Part shown: positions 38,331 through 45,847 of the stretch, one piece after another
Layout of the letters: the number at the start of each line of letters is the position of its first letter
Numbering within the stretch: position 1 is the stretch's first letter
IMG/VR virus record: IMGVR_UViG_3300022932_000004
Coordinates: 1 to 51,536 of that record
DNA length: 51,536 nucleotides
Strand: one strand, 5' to 3'
DNA from: a virus
Notes under the pieces: generated by a model
Database searches by the model: none
The model's input: only the letters and a program-made list of their open reading frames with translations
Told to the model about the DNA's origin: nothing
Made by a program: the position numbers and the translations under genes

Positions 38331-38815
38331 TATTTCAATCCCTCCCCATGTTCAAATCTATATTGCTTTGCAATTTTTATTGCAATTTTAGTTTTATCAA
38401 GCATAGTCCACTCGGATATAAATTCATCGGAAGAAAAAAATGGGGTAATCTTTTCCTGTGAACTTGTAAATATCACATTAGTGCCAATGTCACCAGAAAT
38501 TATAGTCCTGTATGAAATAGGCTTTGGTATTCCTTCTAAAAGCAAAACATCTATACTACCGTCAGTTTCCATTCCTAAAGAAAGCTCTTTAACAAGTTTT
38601 ATTTCATCGTAACTTAACTGGACGGGCTTTACCTCTGCATAGCAGTTCCATTGCCTAAAATAAAAGTCGGGCAAGTACCACTTGCTTGGCAATTGATACC
38701 CGTTTTCTTCATATTCATAAACCCATCCCATGCAATCAAAAAAAACAGCCCATCTAGCCTCTAATCTTGACCTAAATCTATTGCCGTTGTATATAGTTGT
38801 TATTGCTTTTAGCAT
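38330..38815 (-). CDS. PD-(D/E)XK-type nuclease
   Basis: 161 residues. The motif series YNGNRFRSRLEARWAVFFDC, YLPDFYF and NCYAEVKP gives the acidic residue in the first helix, the catalytic Asp, and the E-x-K of the restriction-like fold. It resembles small phage nucleases encoded beside replication genes, thought to act in DNA processing. It overlaps the initiator-like gene start by one base. Confidence 0.75.
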   Translation of the reverse strand: MLKAITTIYNGNRFRSRLEARWAVFFDCMGWVYEYEENGYQLPSKWYLPDFYFRQWNCYAEVKPVQLSYDEIKLVKELSLGMETDGSIDVLLLEGIPKPISYRTIISGDIGTNVIFTSSQEKITPFFSSDEFISEWTMLDKTKIAIKIAKQYRFEHGEGLK

Positions 38816-38847
38816 ATTACTATCTGTAAAAATTTAAAGCCTAAAAA

Positions 38848-39006
38848 TTATTTCACCACTATTAAAGTAGTTCCTTTTACGTTTATAGTTTTCAACTCTT
38901 TATCTTTTATAAGCTGATCTATTTTAACGCGGTTGATACCAAAAGTTTTGTGATATTCTGTTTTGGTGTATGTTTTTTGTGGATTAATTATAATTTCTTT
39001 TTCCAT
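38848..39006 (-). CDS. Small helix-turn-helix protein (52 residues)
   Basis: Reads MEKEIIINPQKTYTKTEYHK, then TFGINRVKIDQLIKDKELKT and INVKGTTLIVVK. The TKTEYHKTFGINRVKIDQLI segment is a short helix-turn-helix followed by a beta hairpin, like excisionase/MerR-type winged domains. It would be a small DNA-binding regulator. Encoded ahead of the nuclease and initiator-like genes. Confidence 0.6.
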   Translation of the reverse strand: MEKEIIINPQKTYTKTEYHKTFGINRVKIDQLIKDKELKTINVKGTTLIVVK

Positions 39007-39071
39007 GTTGCTAATTTACATATTGTAATCTATATAACCAAATAAAAAGAGGAATTTCACCTCTTAATTTT

Positions 39072-39638
39072 CTACACTATCCCGTACTTCCTCCTTAAAG
39101 CCTCTATGTCGTAGCCCGGGCTTGCCATAACTTCCGTCCTTTGGTTGAGCCTGACTTTGATTTTACCTTCGTCGTTGGATTTAACGACAACTACTTTTTC
39201 TTGTTTGAACATATCCGGTTTAGGCTTTTTGATTTCCTTTTGTTCTTGCGGGGTACGTTTGATGCTTTGTTGCATTTTGACTGGCTTAGTTGGTTTAACT
39301 GTTACTTTCTTTTCTGCGCCAAACCGGAAGTTCTCCGGCTTGGTTTTGTTTTTCTTGCGACTGTAGTTCCTTGATTTTTGTCGGTGGTATTCCCGACGTT
39401 CTTCATCGGTCTTTTCTACTTTGATTCTAGGTGGATTTAAAGCCCTGCGTTCTGCTCTAATCTTTTGCGAATACAAACGCATGCGTAATTTCGTTTCTTC
39501 GCTTAGATCGACTTTAACTGGTTTAATTCCTGATATTCGATCAGCGTCACGTTTGGATTTTTTCAACACAGCAAAGTGTTTTGATCTTGCTTTGTTCCTG
39601 CGTTCAGCTTCTCCGGGTGGTAATTTTTGTCGTGACAT
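39072..39638 (-). CDS. Very basic hypothetical protein (188 residues)
   Basis: Extremely rich in Lys and Arg along its length (RRNKARSKHFAVLKKSKRDA, EERREYHRQKSRNYSRKKN), probably disordered, ending in a folded-looking GYDIEALRRKYGIV. It would bind DNA or RNA by charge. Similar basic proteins occur in Bacteroidota phages; no function known. Two reverse-strand frames over it are shadows. Confidence 0.65.
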   Translation of the reverse strand: MSRQKLPPGEAERRNKARSKHFAVLKKSKRDADRISGIKPVKVDLSEETKLRMRLYSQKIRAERRALNPPRIKVEKTDEERREYHRQKSRNYSRKKNKTKPENFRFGAEKKVTVKPTKPVKMQQSIKRTPQEQKEIKKPKPDMFKQEKVVVVKSNDEGKIKVRLNQRTEVMASPGYDIEALRRKYGIV

Positions 39639-39643
39639 AGTTT

Positions 39644-39739
39644 TTAATTAAAATCCATTAACAATTGTCCGTTAACATCCTGCTGAACGATTGGCGTTTC
39701 AGATAAGATGTCGCGAATCCATAGTTCGTATTCAGTCAT
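39644..39739 (-). CDS. Possible 31-residue peptide
   Basis: MTEYELWIRDILSETPIVQQ then DVNGQLLMDFN. It overlaps the end of the methyltransferase gene by 8 bases and is followed by the basic protein. Acidic; possibly a co-translated partner. Supported only by the complete frame and position. Confidence 0.4.
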   Translation of the reverse strand: MTEYELWIRDILSETPIVQQDVNGQLLMDFN

Positions 39740-40523
39740 TTAGGTTTTCGTATTCTTGAATTGCTTTGAATATTCTATATGGTATCTCGGGTACTATTGA
39801 ATTTCCATACGCTTTTATTTGCTCTCTTCGCCATGCTCCGGAAGAATAGTCGCCCACTCCAAAGGAAAGCCCATCATCCACGCATACAGCCGGTGGTTCA
39901 CATGCCCAGGCACCGGACCGAAAAGTCTGTACAGATGTTCCGGCAAACTCCCAGGCGATCGGTGATGCCTTCTCGTTAACATAGGAAAAGAAAGTCTGTC
40001 CCTGTTGCAATCTGATGCTGTTGGCGTAAGCAACGATATACAGCCTCGCTCTGTGATGCGGGGCACCAACATCTGACGCTCTGCATACTCTCCATTCTGC
40101 ATTGTACCCCATTCTGGCCAATTCACTGAGGATGATTTTAAAATCAATTCCTGCATTGGTCCTGAGAATATTTTCAACGTTTTCGGCCACCACATATCTT
40201 GGTTCTGTTTCGGAAATAGCTCTGCACATTTGATAAAAGAGTCCTGTCCTGCTACCTTGTAACCCTTGTTTACCACCACCGTTTTGTTTGGCGATACTTG
40301 CGTCTTGACAGGGAAATCCCCCTGTGAGTACGTCGATTGATCCTCTGTGAATACTGAAATCTGTTGATTTAATATCTCCATAACTTATTGAATTAGGAAA
40401 ATTTTTATTTAAAATAATTCGTCCAAATTGGTTGATTTCGCAATGAAATTTATTTTCCCATCCCATCCACTCAGCTGCGAGTTCCGGACCTCCTATACCG
40501 GAGAATAATGATGCATGCGTCAT
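39732..40523 (-). CDS. dcm: DNA cytosine-5 methyltransferase
   Basis: 263 residues with all core motifs: I, FSGIGGPELA (7-16); IV, GGFPCQDAS with catalytic Cys72; VI, ENV (114-116); VIII, GAPHHRARLYIVAY; X, KAYGNSIVPEIPYRIF. The target-recognition part is short, as usual for phage enzymes. It methylates cytosine in phage DNA, most likely to evade host restriction; no partner endonuclease is present. A second frame of the same strand is open for 188 codons over it (39815-40381). The start overlaps the stop of the helix-turn-helix gene by one base. Confidence 0.92.
   Translation of the reverse strand: MTHASLFSGIGGPELAAEWMGWENKFHCEINQFGRIILNKNFPNSISYGDIKSTDFSIHRGSIDVLTGGFPCQDASIAKQNGGGKQGLQGSRTGLFYQMCRAISETEPRYVVAENVENILRTNAGIDFKIILSELARMGYNAEWRVCRASDVGAPHHRARLYIVAYANSIRLQQGQTFFSYVNEKASPIAWEFAGTSVQTFRSGAWACEPPAVCVDDGLSFGVGDYSSGAWRREQIKAYGNSIVPEIPYRIFKAIQEYENLND
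39815..40381 (-). other. Alternative reading frame within the methyltransferase gene
   Basis: A 188-codon frame, shifted relative to the methyltransferase. Its translation contains NWPEWGTMQNGEYAERQMLV, LLTPTASDC, LPEHLYRLFG and YAWMMGFPLEW. From memory, the order WP-x-G-x-M-NG ... PTPxASD ... LPE ... WMMGFPxxW is typical of C-terminal parts of another group of phage cytosine methyltransferases. So this frame looks family-like although the main frame is clearly the enzyme. It may be double-coding or an evolutionary echo of a frame change. Confidence 0.35.
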
Positions 40524-40867
40524 TATATTTTAGATTTTAAAGTAATAGTAATAGTTGATTCTGATTTTTTTTTAAAGAAAAGCATTGAGGTGTATTTGCT
40601 AATAGTTGGTTGTGCAATATTATATTTCTTGGAAAGAACTATTTCCGATTCATTGTTACACCAAAAATCTTCCATGATAATTGGCATTCTTACTAAATCA
40701 AACCAAGTTTTCCTGCCATGACCTTTATAAAAGCCTAGTAGCCTCCTATGAAGCCCTATTGTTTGATGGGAAAAATTTAATTCTTTAGCTATCTGCAAAT
40801 CGCTCATTTTCGAATGATTTTCTATAACAAAAGAAATGTCTTCACTAGATAGTGTCCGTTGCATCAT
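40523..40867 (-). CDS. DNA-binding protein with two helix-turn-helix motifs
   Basis: 114 residues. First motif: SDLQIAKELNFSHQTIGLHR (residues about 22-41). Second: SEIVLSKKYNIAQPTISKYT (about 74-93). Between them lies KGHGRKTWFDLVRMPIIMED. The paired motifs suggest a small regulator or homing-related DNA binder. A second Met follows the first, so the start could be one codon later. Overlaps the upstream gene by 23 bases and the methyltransferase by one. Confidence 0.6.
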   Translation of the reverse strand: MMQRTLSSEDISFVIENHSKMSDLQIAKELNFSHQTIGLHRRLLGFYKGHGRKTWFDLVRMPIIMEDFWCNNESEIVLSKKYNIAQPTISKYTSMLFFKKKSESTITITLKSKI

Positions 40868-41072
40868 CCAAACGTTTAACCGTTAAAATTCCCTTGCCTA
40901 ACTTAAGCGACCAACGCATGTGTTCGTACTTTGGATTCTTACCCATGTTGGTGCGCGCCCTTCTGGTTACATCGTAATCACCTGATGCTGTTTCGAAGTA
41001 TTGACCCGGTGTGATCGTGGTCATTTTGGCTTGATGCTTCCGGTCTAATTCCGACTTGAATTTGATTTTCAT
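40845..41072 (-). CDS. Hypothetical 75-residue protein
   Basis: Starts MKIKFKSELDRKHQAKMTTI and contains YDVTRRARTNMGKNPKYEHM; basic with a C-terminal strand (LGKGILTVKRLDDATDTI). Function unknown. Overlaps neighbours by 4 and 23 bases. Confidence 0.55.
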   Translation of the reverse strand: MKIKFKSELDRKHQAKMTTITPGQYFETASGDYDVTRRARTNMGKNPKYEHMRWSLKLGKGILTVKRLDDATDTI

Positions 41073-41287
41073 TTTACTTTGTTTTTGAATAAATAATTAC
41101 ACCTCACTACAGCAAGTGACAGGTCATTATAAGCGCTATCACATGTAGCGTGAGTAATACCTGGTACCCACACATGGTAATTAGGATTTGATTTTGTACC
41201 TTCATTTGACACGTAATAACCGTCCACACTATGAAGTATATTCATTTTAATTTCACAATCCGTTCCGTTGGAGATATAATTTAACAT
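41069..41287 (-). CDS. Hypothetical 72-residue protein
   Basis: Starts MLNYISNGTDCEIKMNILHS; an internal Met at residue 15 is an alternative start. The body, GYYVSNEGTKSNPNYHVWVP and ITHATCDSAYNDLSLAVVRC, looks like a small alpha/beta domain. One base separates it from the upstream mini-protein gene. Confidence 0.55.
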   Translation of the reverse strand: MLNYISNGTDCEIKMNILHSVDGYYVSNEGTKSNPNYHVWVPGITHATCDSAYNDLSLAVVRCNYLFKNKVK

Positions 41288-41288
41288 C

Positions 41289-41414
41289 TTATTTATTTTT
41301 TGAACTACGTAAAACCATCGCGTTAAACTTGATCGACTCAGGAGTTACTTTTCCGATCAATTTAACCATTGCTTGTTTGCTGTTAATGTTTTTGTGGATT
41401 TGTAAGTTTTTCAT
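41289..41414 (-). CDS. Mini-protein, paralogue of the 30515-30646 product
   Basis: 41 residues: MKNLQIHKNINSKQAMVKLI, then GKVTPESIKFNAMVLRSSKNK. It shares the HKNIN start and the I-KFNAMVLR end with the 30515-30646 product. The frame is open further upstream, but that part is leader. Both paralogues lead their operons and share the promoter context. Confidence 0.65.
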   Translation of the reverse strand: MKNLQIHKNINSKQAMVKLIGKVTPESIKFNAMVLRSSKNK

Positions 41415-41438
41415 AATATTTGTTTTTGTTTGATGATG

Positions 41439-41446
41439 TAAAGGTA
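41439..41446 (-). promoter_or_regulatory. Promoter for the 41.4 kb leftward operon
   Basis: Minus-strand TACCTTTA followed by CATCATC, the same as at 30679-30686. It may drive the long operon from the mini-protein gene through the methyltransferase and replication genes. Confidence 0.55.
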
Positions 41447-41519
41447 GCCATTTATCCGGATAAAACAATAGGCGAGTGAAAATAATTGCATTTAATTTTG
41501 CAACATTGGTGTTACATAA

Positions 41520-41545
41520 AGAGCCCGTCGTTAAACGGGCTTTAA
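41520..41545 (-). terminator. Terminator of the recombination operon
   Basis: AGCCCGT (41522-41528) and ACGGGCT (41535-41541) form a perfect 7-pair stem with a 6-base loop. In the leftward direction it is followed by CTTTATG, a moderate T-run. It lies just past the YqaJ-type gene and separates it from the next promoter. Confidence 0.6.
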
Positions 41546-41550
41546 GGCGG

Positions 41551-42171
41551 TTAGTATTGGCGGTTCTGCTTGATTTTATGAACCATTTCGTCACGTATTT
41601 CAATTCCCTCGGCAGTCCTTTTCTTGAGTAGATCAATAACTATATCGTTTCTTTGAATTACAATCTCATGCCATTTGGGTTCGCCTCGATGGATAATGTA
41701 GTTGAAGTAATAAGCTTTCTCTCTTGCTGTAACCCATAGCTGGTGTTGCATTTGATTGTAATACTTTTTATCAATAAAACCATTGTAGACGAGTTTGAAA
41801 AATGTATCGTCTTTAGGGCATTTGATTTCTAAAACAGCGTTGTCACTTACAAGACCGTCGGGGCTACCCCCTATGTTATTATTCAACTGGAAGAATCCGC
41901 AGTTTGAAACTTCGAGAAACTCTAATGATTTTAATTGTTTAAACTGTTCAAACGCATAAGGCTCATTTTCTATACCTTTTTGCATATCGTAAGACATAAA
42001 TTGGTTATCCTCGTCTATTCCCTCGGCAATTTCAGTAGCAAGCTTTAGGCAGTAGGATAATCCAGTTTCTCCCAGTCCCCTGATGCCAAGTAAATCATCT
42101 GCTTTTGAAGAAGTGAATTTGCCAAGCCTTTGCGCGTACCACTCAGGGCTACGCTGTTGTATTGTCTCTAA
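41551..42171 (-). CDS. YqaJ-type exonuclease (lambda exonuclease family)
   Basis: 206 residues from the ATG at 42171, chosen over an upstream one that lies inside the previous gene. Motifs: QRSPEWYAQRLGKFTSSKAD near the start, GGSPDGLV with the catalytic Asp and LEIKCPKD with the E-x-K pair, then YYNQMQHQLWVTAREKAYYF. It degrades one strand from double-strand ends to feed annealing-type recombination. It forms an operon with the 178-residue and coiled-coil proteins upstream. Confidence 0.88.
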   Translation of the reverse strand, partial: LETIQQRSPEWYAQRLGKFTSSKADDLLGIRGLGETGLSYCLKLATEIAEGIDEDNQFMSYDMQKGIENEPYAFEQFKQLKSLEFLEVSNCGFFQLNNNIGGSPDGLVSDNAVLEIKCPKDDTFFKLVYNGFIDKKYYNQMQHQLWVTAREKAYYFNYIIHRGEPKWHEIVIQRNDIVIDLLKKRTAEGIEIRDEMVHKIKQNRQY

Positions 42172-42685
42172 CATAGTCGCTATATAAAATTTCCATATCT
42201 GCACTGATTGAATAAACCTCTTTTACCTTTTCGATGGTAGCTCCGGCTTTGTGAGCTTTTTCAAAGTTAGCCTCAGTAAAAGTCGGTTTAACTTTTTCAG
42301 CCGGAGGAATCGGAGAAATGCGGATTCCGTCTTGAACTTTCCCAAAAGCTTTTATATCTCTCAAAACAAAAAACTCAATACGTATTCCACCCCAATTTCC
42401 AATGTTCCAACATTCAACTTCGCTAAACCCTTTCTTCCTGGCAAACCCAGCAATTGTCTTTCGGTTTGTAGAGTTCAAAACCATATCCTTTATGTCCTCT
42501 ACAAATGAACAGAAATAACCGTCCGTTTTCTCGCCTGAGACGTCAACTTTGGTATCATACCAAGCTTCCTTTATGGTGAAGATCAGCGACGTTCTGCCAT
42601 CTGTAACCATCGCGTCTAGGTCAGCCGACGCGAGGTGCGTCGACTTCCTATATTTCCTGCAATCAATATTAACCTCTTTTGCCAT
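42149..42685 (-). CDS. Recombination-operon protein, possible single-strand DNA binder
   Basis: 178 residues (MAKEVNIDCRKYRKSTHLAS...). Contains IFTIKEAWYDTKVDVSGEKT and DGYFCSFVEDIKDMVLNSTN, a beta-rich, OB-like pattern. In similar phage operons the gene beside YqaJ encodes an annealing or single-strand DNA-binding protein; no RecT or Erf motif is obvious, so the call is by position. Overlaps the exonuclease start by 23 bases. Confidence 0.5.
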   Translation of the reverse strand: MAKEVNIDCRKYRKSTHLASADLDAMVTDGRTSLIFTIKEAWYDTKVDVSGEKTDGYFCSFVEDIKDMVLNSTNRKTIAGFARKKGFSEVECWNIGNWGGIRIEFFVLRDIKAFGKVQDGIRISPIPPAEKVKPTFTEANFEKAHKAGATIEKVKEVYSISADMEILYSDYVRDNTTA

Positions 42686-43791
42686 TACAGTAATGTTTTA
42701 GAGTCAGAAATAATTAACTTTTTAACCATTAATAAGCTTTCGATAACACGAGCTTGCATAGCTTTACCTTCTGTAGTTGACAGATTAGGAAATTCATTTA
42801 CTAATGAATCAAACTTGCCAAAGAAAATTTTTACTTTTTCCTTGTCTCCTGCGTTAAGCAATGCTTTTTCTTGGGCTAGTTTTTCCGAGGCAACTCGTTC
42901 CTCTTCATTCTTTTTCGCCTTTAGTTCGGCGTTGACCCGGTCATTTTCTGCTTTTAAATTGGCTTGAATTTTAGCGTTTTTGTCGGATTCAATTTTCGAT
43001 AACCTGTCTTTTTCGTCCTGCTCAATTTTAGCAACTCTATTTTGATCAGCGATCTCAGCCTCTCTTTTCTCTTGCTGAGCCTTTAGTTCGGCGTTTTCTT
43101 TTTCTATACGCTCTTTTTCAGCTTTATCTTCTGCTTCTTTTTTAAGCCTATCGTGTTCCGCCTTTTTCTCCGCCGCAATACGATCTTCTTCGGCTTTCTT
43201 CTCTTCTTCGAGTCTCTTAGCCTCAGCAAGACGTTCATTTTCTTTACGCGTGTTGAATGCCAGGGCTTCGTTTTGCAAATAACTATCGAAGGTTGCGTCA
43301 TCCATATTCTTGAGATCAACAAATTTATTTATCTCACCATATGGTGAAAGCAATTCTATTCTTGATTGCTCCAAATCAGAAAGCCGTTGCTCTTCGATCT
43401 TCTTTTGGTGATTTTCAATTGCCTCAGCTTTTTGCTCGGACAGTAAAGAACTGTTTTCAACTACCTTGAAATAGCTATCAATAAGACGAGTTTTAATAAG
43501 CAATCCAGCTTTCAACTCTTCCTTAGTTGCGCTTAGTCCCTTAGACCCTCGGTTAGATACCAAAGCTAATCGACAAGTCCTGGCTAATTTGGCATCCTCT
43601 GCCGTCGGGTTTTCTGAGTTAATTTCAGCGATTTTAACAGCAAAATCGTTAACGACGTTCATGAATGGGGCAAATCGGATTCCGATCTCTTGAGCCTCTG
43701 TTAAAACTAGCCCCGACGTTTCAGCTATAACCAATAGCTCAGGGGTAAGTTCTGTTGTTTTCTCTACTACTTGTAATTCTTGATTTTCCAT
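42685..43791 (-). CDS. Long coiled-coil protein of the recombination operon
   Basis: 368 residues. Residues about 1-130 form a helical domain (LTPELLVIAETSGLVLTEAQ, SNRGSKGLSATKEELKAGLL) resembling DUF1351-like proteins found beside phage recombinases. Residues about 130-320 are a continuous Lys/Glu/Ala coiled coil. The end (IFFGKFDSLVNEFPNLSTTE) is a small helical cap. First gene of the operon, behind a structured leader. Probably a scaffold for DNA ends; this is inference. Confidence 0.7.
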   Translation of the reverse strand: MENQELQVVEKTTELTPELLVIAETSGLVLTEAQEIGIRFAPFMNVVNDFAVKIAEINSENPTAEDAKLARTCRLALVSNRGSKGLSATKEELKAGLLIKTRLIDSYFKVVENSSLLSEQKAEAIENHQKKIEEQRLSDLEQSRIELLSPYGEINKFVDLKNMDDATFDSYLQNEALAFNTRKENERLAEAKRLEEEKKAEEDRIAAEKKAEHDRLKKEAEDKAEKERIEKENAELKAQQEKREAEIADQNRVAKIEQDEKDRLSKIESDKNAKIQANLKAENDRVNAELKAKKNEEERVASEKLAQEKALLNAGDKEKVKIFFGKFDSLVNEFPNLSTTEGKAMQARVIESLLMVKKLIISDSKTLL

Positions 43792-43808
43792 TTTGATTTT
43801 AAATAAGC

Positions 43809-43900
43809 GAACCCAATCGGAGTGAAAATCCGCAAGAACTTTTCACCCCTCATGGGTTCTAATGTTTTCAACAGACTTGCGGCTCTGAGTTATAAATTTA
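43809..43900 (-). promoter_or_regulatory. Leader with a long nested hairpin before the recombination operon
   Basis: On the minus strand a TAAATTTA -7-like box (43900-43893) precedes a leader of about 95 bases. Within it GAACCCA (43859-43853) pairs with TGGGTTC (43815-43809), and inside that GGGGTGAAAA (43849-43840) pairs with TTTTCACTCC (43828-43819), ten pairs with one wobble. The hairpin ends 17 bases before the ATG at 43791. It may control translation or RNA stability. Confidence 0.5.
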
Positions 43901-43928
43901 CTGATAATACGGGAATGCTTTTGTAACG

Positions 43929-44549
43929 TTATTGTTGTTTAGACGTGTAAACATGTGCAATATCTTCTATGTCCGATGGATATAATGAAAATACAGTTTT
44001 GTCTGCGTCTTTTATTAAAATAATCTCGCCACCATATACATGCGCTTCCATTCCACAAAAAAGTTCTACAGTAGTGAACAGAGGCATGTTCATTTTGTTC
44101 ACCCAAGCTTCTGCGCTTTCACGGGTGCTGAATGCCTTGTACGTGTCAGGAGTAGTTATCGCAGGAAAGTCTACGTCAGGTTCTATTACGCCCGATGTGT
44201 CTGGTAAGACAAAGCACTCCTTTTTTAGGAATAAATCCAACTCCCATTTATTTGAGGTTTTATTTAATTGAACTGCCCACATCTCATCACCTGAATACAA
44301 ATCAACACCATCTTCTGATTTTAAGATGAATGTTTTTTTCTCTTCTACTTCGGCAGGGACAATTTTAGCCCAAACAGACCCGTTTGATTCTGAATCATAA
44401 ACACAAAATCCCTGTCCGTCATGAATTTTGTGTTTACCCACCCACTTGTAAGTGCCGTCAACAGTAAGAGGAAAACCGTCTATCCACTTAATTACTGTCC
44501 CTTTAGGGTAATTGTCATAAGATATTTTTATTGCTTCGTGTTTTTTCAT
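43929..44549 (-). CDS. Hypothetical 206-residue protein
   Basis: Starts MKKHEAIKISYDNYPKGTVI; beta-rich N-terminus with several Trp/Lys strands (KWIDGFPLTVDGTYKWVGKH), then AFSTRESAEAWVNKMNMPLF, a helix-strand unit repeated in small phage proteins. No family recognised. Last gene of the leftward early unit that begins near 46.1 kb. Confidence 0.6.
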   Translation of the reverse strand: MKKHEAIKISYDNYPKGTVIKWIDGFPLTVDGTYKWVGKHKIHDGQGFCVYDSESNGSVWAKIVPAEVEEKKTFILKSEDGVDLYSGDEMWAVQLNKTSNKWELDLFLKKECFVLPDTSGVIEPDVDFPAITTPDTYKAFSTRESAEAWVNKMNMPLFTTVELFCGMEAHVYGGEIILIKDADKTVFSLYPSDIEDIAHVYTSKQQ

Positions 44550-44553
44550 TTTG

Positions 44554-44658
44554 TTATTTGCTAAAGGTGAAATAAATCATTGTTGCTATTACTGTTGCCG
44601 TTCCGATTGAGATCGCAAACCTCAGGAACGCGGCATATTTTTCACTGGGCTGTCTCAT
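44554..44658 (-). CDS. Very small membrane protein (34 residues)
   Basis: Reads MRQPSEKYAAFLRFAISIGT then ATVIATMIYFTFSK: one hydrophobic helix after a polar start. It overlaps the upstream gene end by 17 bases. One of several single-helix peptides in the early region. Confidence 0.45.
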   Translation of the reverse strand: MRQPSEKYAAFLRFAISIGTATVIATMIYFTFSK

Positions 44659-44959
44659 TTGATATTTTTATTAAACGCTCGTTGTTCTTAAGCATTGATT
44701 TCAATTTTCTGTGATAGCTTTCCCGTTTGATTATAAAAGCCTCTAAAGCCCTCTCTTTAGTCTCGTAAGCATAACGCTTGCCGGATTGATCTTTTAAAAT
44801 ATTCCTTTTATTTTTCCCGTGATTCACCACGTAGCATTTTGTAGTTTCCTTAACTACGGTTAATTCTTCGTAAATAATTACTATTGTTTGCTCTGAATAG
44901 AACTCCGCGTAAGGATTCGTGTTTTTCCAACCACAACGATACAGAATTTTAGCTACCAT
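44642..44959 (-). CDS. Hypothetical basic protein (105 residues)
   Basis: Starts MVAKILYRCGWKNTNPYAEF; beta-rich first half (VIIYEELTVVKETTKCYVVN), then RYAYETKERALEAFIIKRES with a helical basic tail (YHRKLKSMLKNNERLIKISN). The RYAY-KERAL-F pattern is common in small Bacteroidota phage proteins but has no name known to me. Confidence 0.6.
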   Translation of the reverse strand: MVAKILYRCGWKNTNPYAEFYSEQTIVIIYEELTVVKETTKCYVVNHGKNKRNILKDQSGKRYAYETKERALEAFIIKRESYHRKLKSMLKNNERLIKISNETAQ

Positions 44960-45467
44960 TTTTCGCCTCCATTTCTTTTTTCATCAAAGGCAACAACACC
45001 AAGTAAAAGTACTCAGAGGTAATGCTTTGAAAGTTCTTCGTTAAGCACTCGTTTGCAGGGTATCTTTTAAAGTCATCCTCGCTTACTTGAACGGTATTGA
45101 AGCCCATTTCGATGATGTAATTATGAATATCCTCAATCGGGACAGTTATTTCAAATTCACCGTTAAGTCCAAAGCAAAACATAATACTGTCGTCTTTAAA
45201 TTTAGCATTGATAAAATAATACGTGCTTGAAATGTGCTTAGTTAAAAGCGTAATTACTTGGTCAAGCTTGTAAGTTCCATCAGCAAAAAAAGCCTCAAAA
45301 TGATAAAGGTAGTCTCGTTTAGGAGTTCCGTCTTCCCGTGGAAAATCATAAACTGATATGTTTTTAACTTCTAAATTCATTGAGATTTTAGCGTTCTGGA
45401 TAAGCAATCCCAACTTAACGATTTGTAGAACTTTTGCCATTTCTTCGGCTGTCAAGTTGTTTTCCAT
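44949..45467 (-). CDS. Hypothetical 172-residue protein
   Basis: From the ATG at 45467 (MENNLTAEEMAKVLQIVKLG); another six codons upstream is less likely because it overlaps the previous gene more. Alpha/beta, with YDFPREDGTPKRDYLYHFEA and ITVPIEDIHNYIIEMGFNTV. No known family. Overlaps the next gene by 11 bases. Confidence 0.6.
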   Translation of the reverse strand: MENNLTAEEMAKVLQIVKLGLLIQNAKISMNLEVKNISVYDFPREDGTPKRDYLYHFEAFFADGTYKLDQVITLLTKHISSTYYFINAKFKDDSIMFCFGLNGEFEITVPIEDIHNYIIEMGFNTVQVSEDDFKRYPANECLTKNFQSITSEYFYLVLLPLMKKEMEAKNGS

Positions 45468-45469
45468 AA

Positions 45470-45601
45470 CTAAAACCCCCACCATGAAAGATTAGAAACT
45501 TGACCCTTTACGAGCATTGCAACAACGACCGAAGCGAACAATGCGCTTAATGTTAAGATTGCCCATGTAGGCAAAATCTGATTTCTTTTTTGAGTTTGCA
45601 T
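45470..45601 (-). CDS. Very small membrane protein (43 residues)
   Basis: Reads MQTQKRNQILPTWAILTLSA then LFASVVVAMLVKGQVSNL and SWWGF. A single helix spans about residues 12-31. It is separated from the neighbouring genes by 2 and 10 bases, as expected for an operon member. Confidence 0.5.
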   Translation of the reverse strand: MQTQKRNQILPTWAILTLSALFASVVVAMLVKGQVSNLSWWGF

Positions 45602-45611
45602 AATATTTATT

Positions 45612-45845
45612 TTAAACGTTTGTGAAAGCTTCTAGGTAACCGCCTAGCTCGTTTTTAACATAGTTGCTGTCTACCGATGTGCCCAACACTTGAAAGTAAT
45701 GATCTCTTATCAAGTAGTCCGCATCAACAGGAATACCGTCCCCGTCCAAGATCGGGTCTTCGCTTCCTGGCGTTGGATATAAGGTCTCTTGGAAATACTC
45801 AGCGTTTGGATATTCCGATTTTATTTTCTGTAGTTCTGTTGCCAT
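45612..45845 (-). CDS. Hypothetical acidic protein (77 residues)
   Basis: Starts MATELQKIKSEYPNAEYFQE; acidic middle (GSEDPILDGDGIPVDADYLI). No family recognised. Two bases separate it from the upstream gene. Confidence 0.55.
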   Translation of the reverse strand: MATELQKIKSEYPNAEYFQETLYPTPGSEDPILDGDGIPVDADYLIRDHYFQVLGTSVDSNYVKNELGGYLEAFTNV

Positions 45846-45847
45846 GA

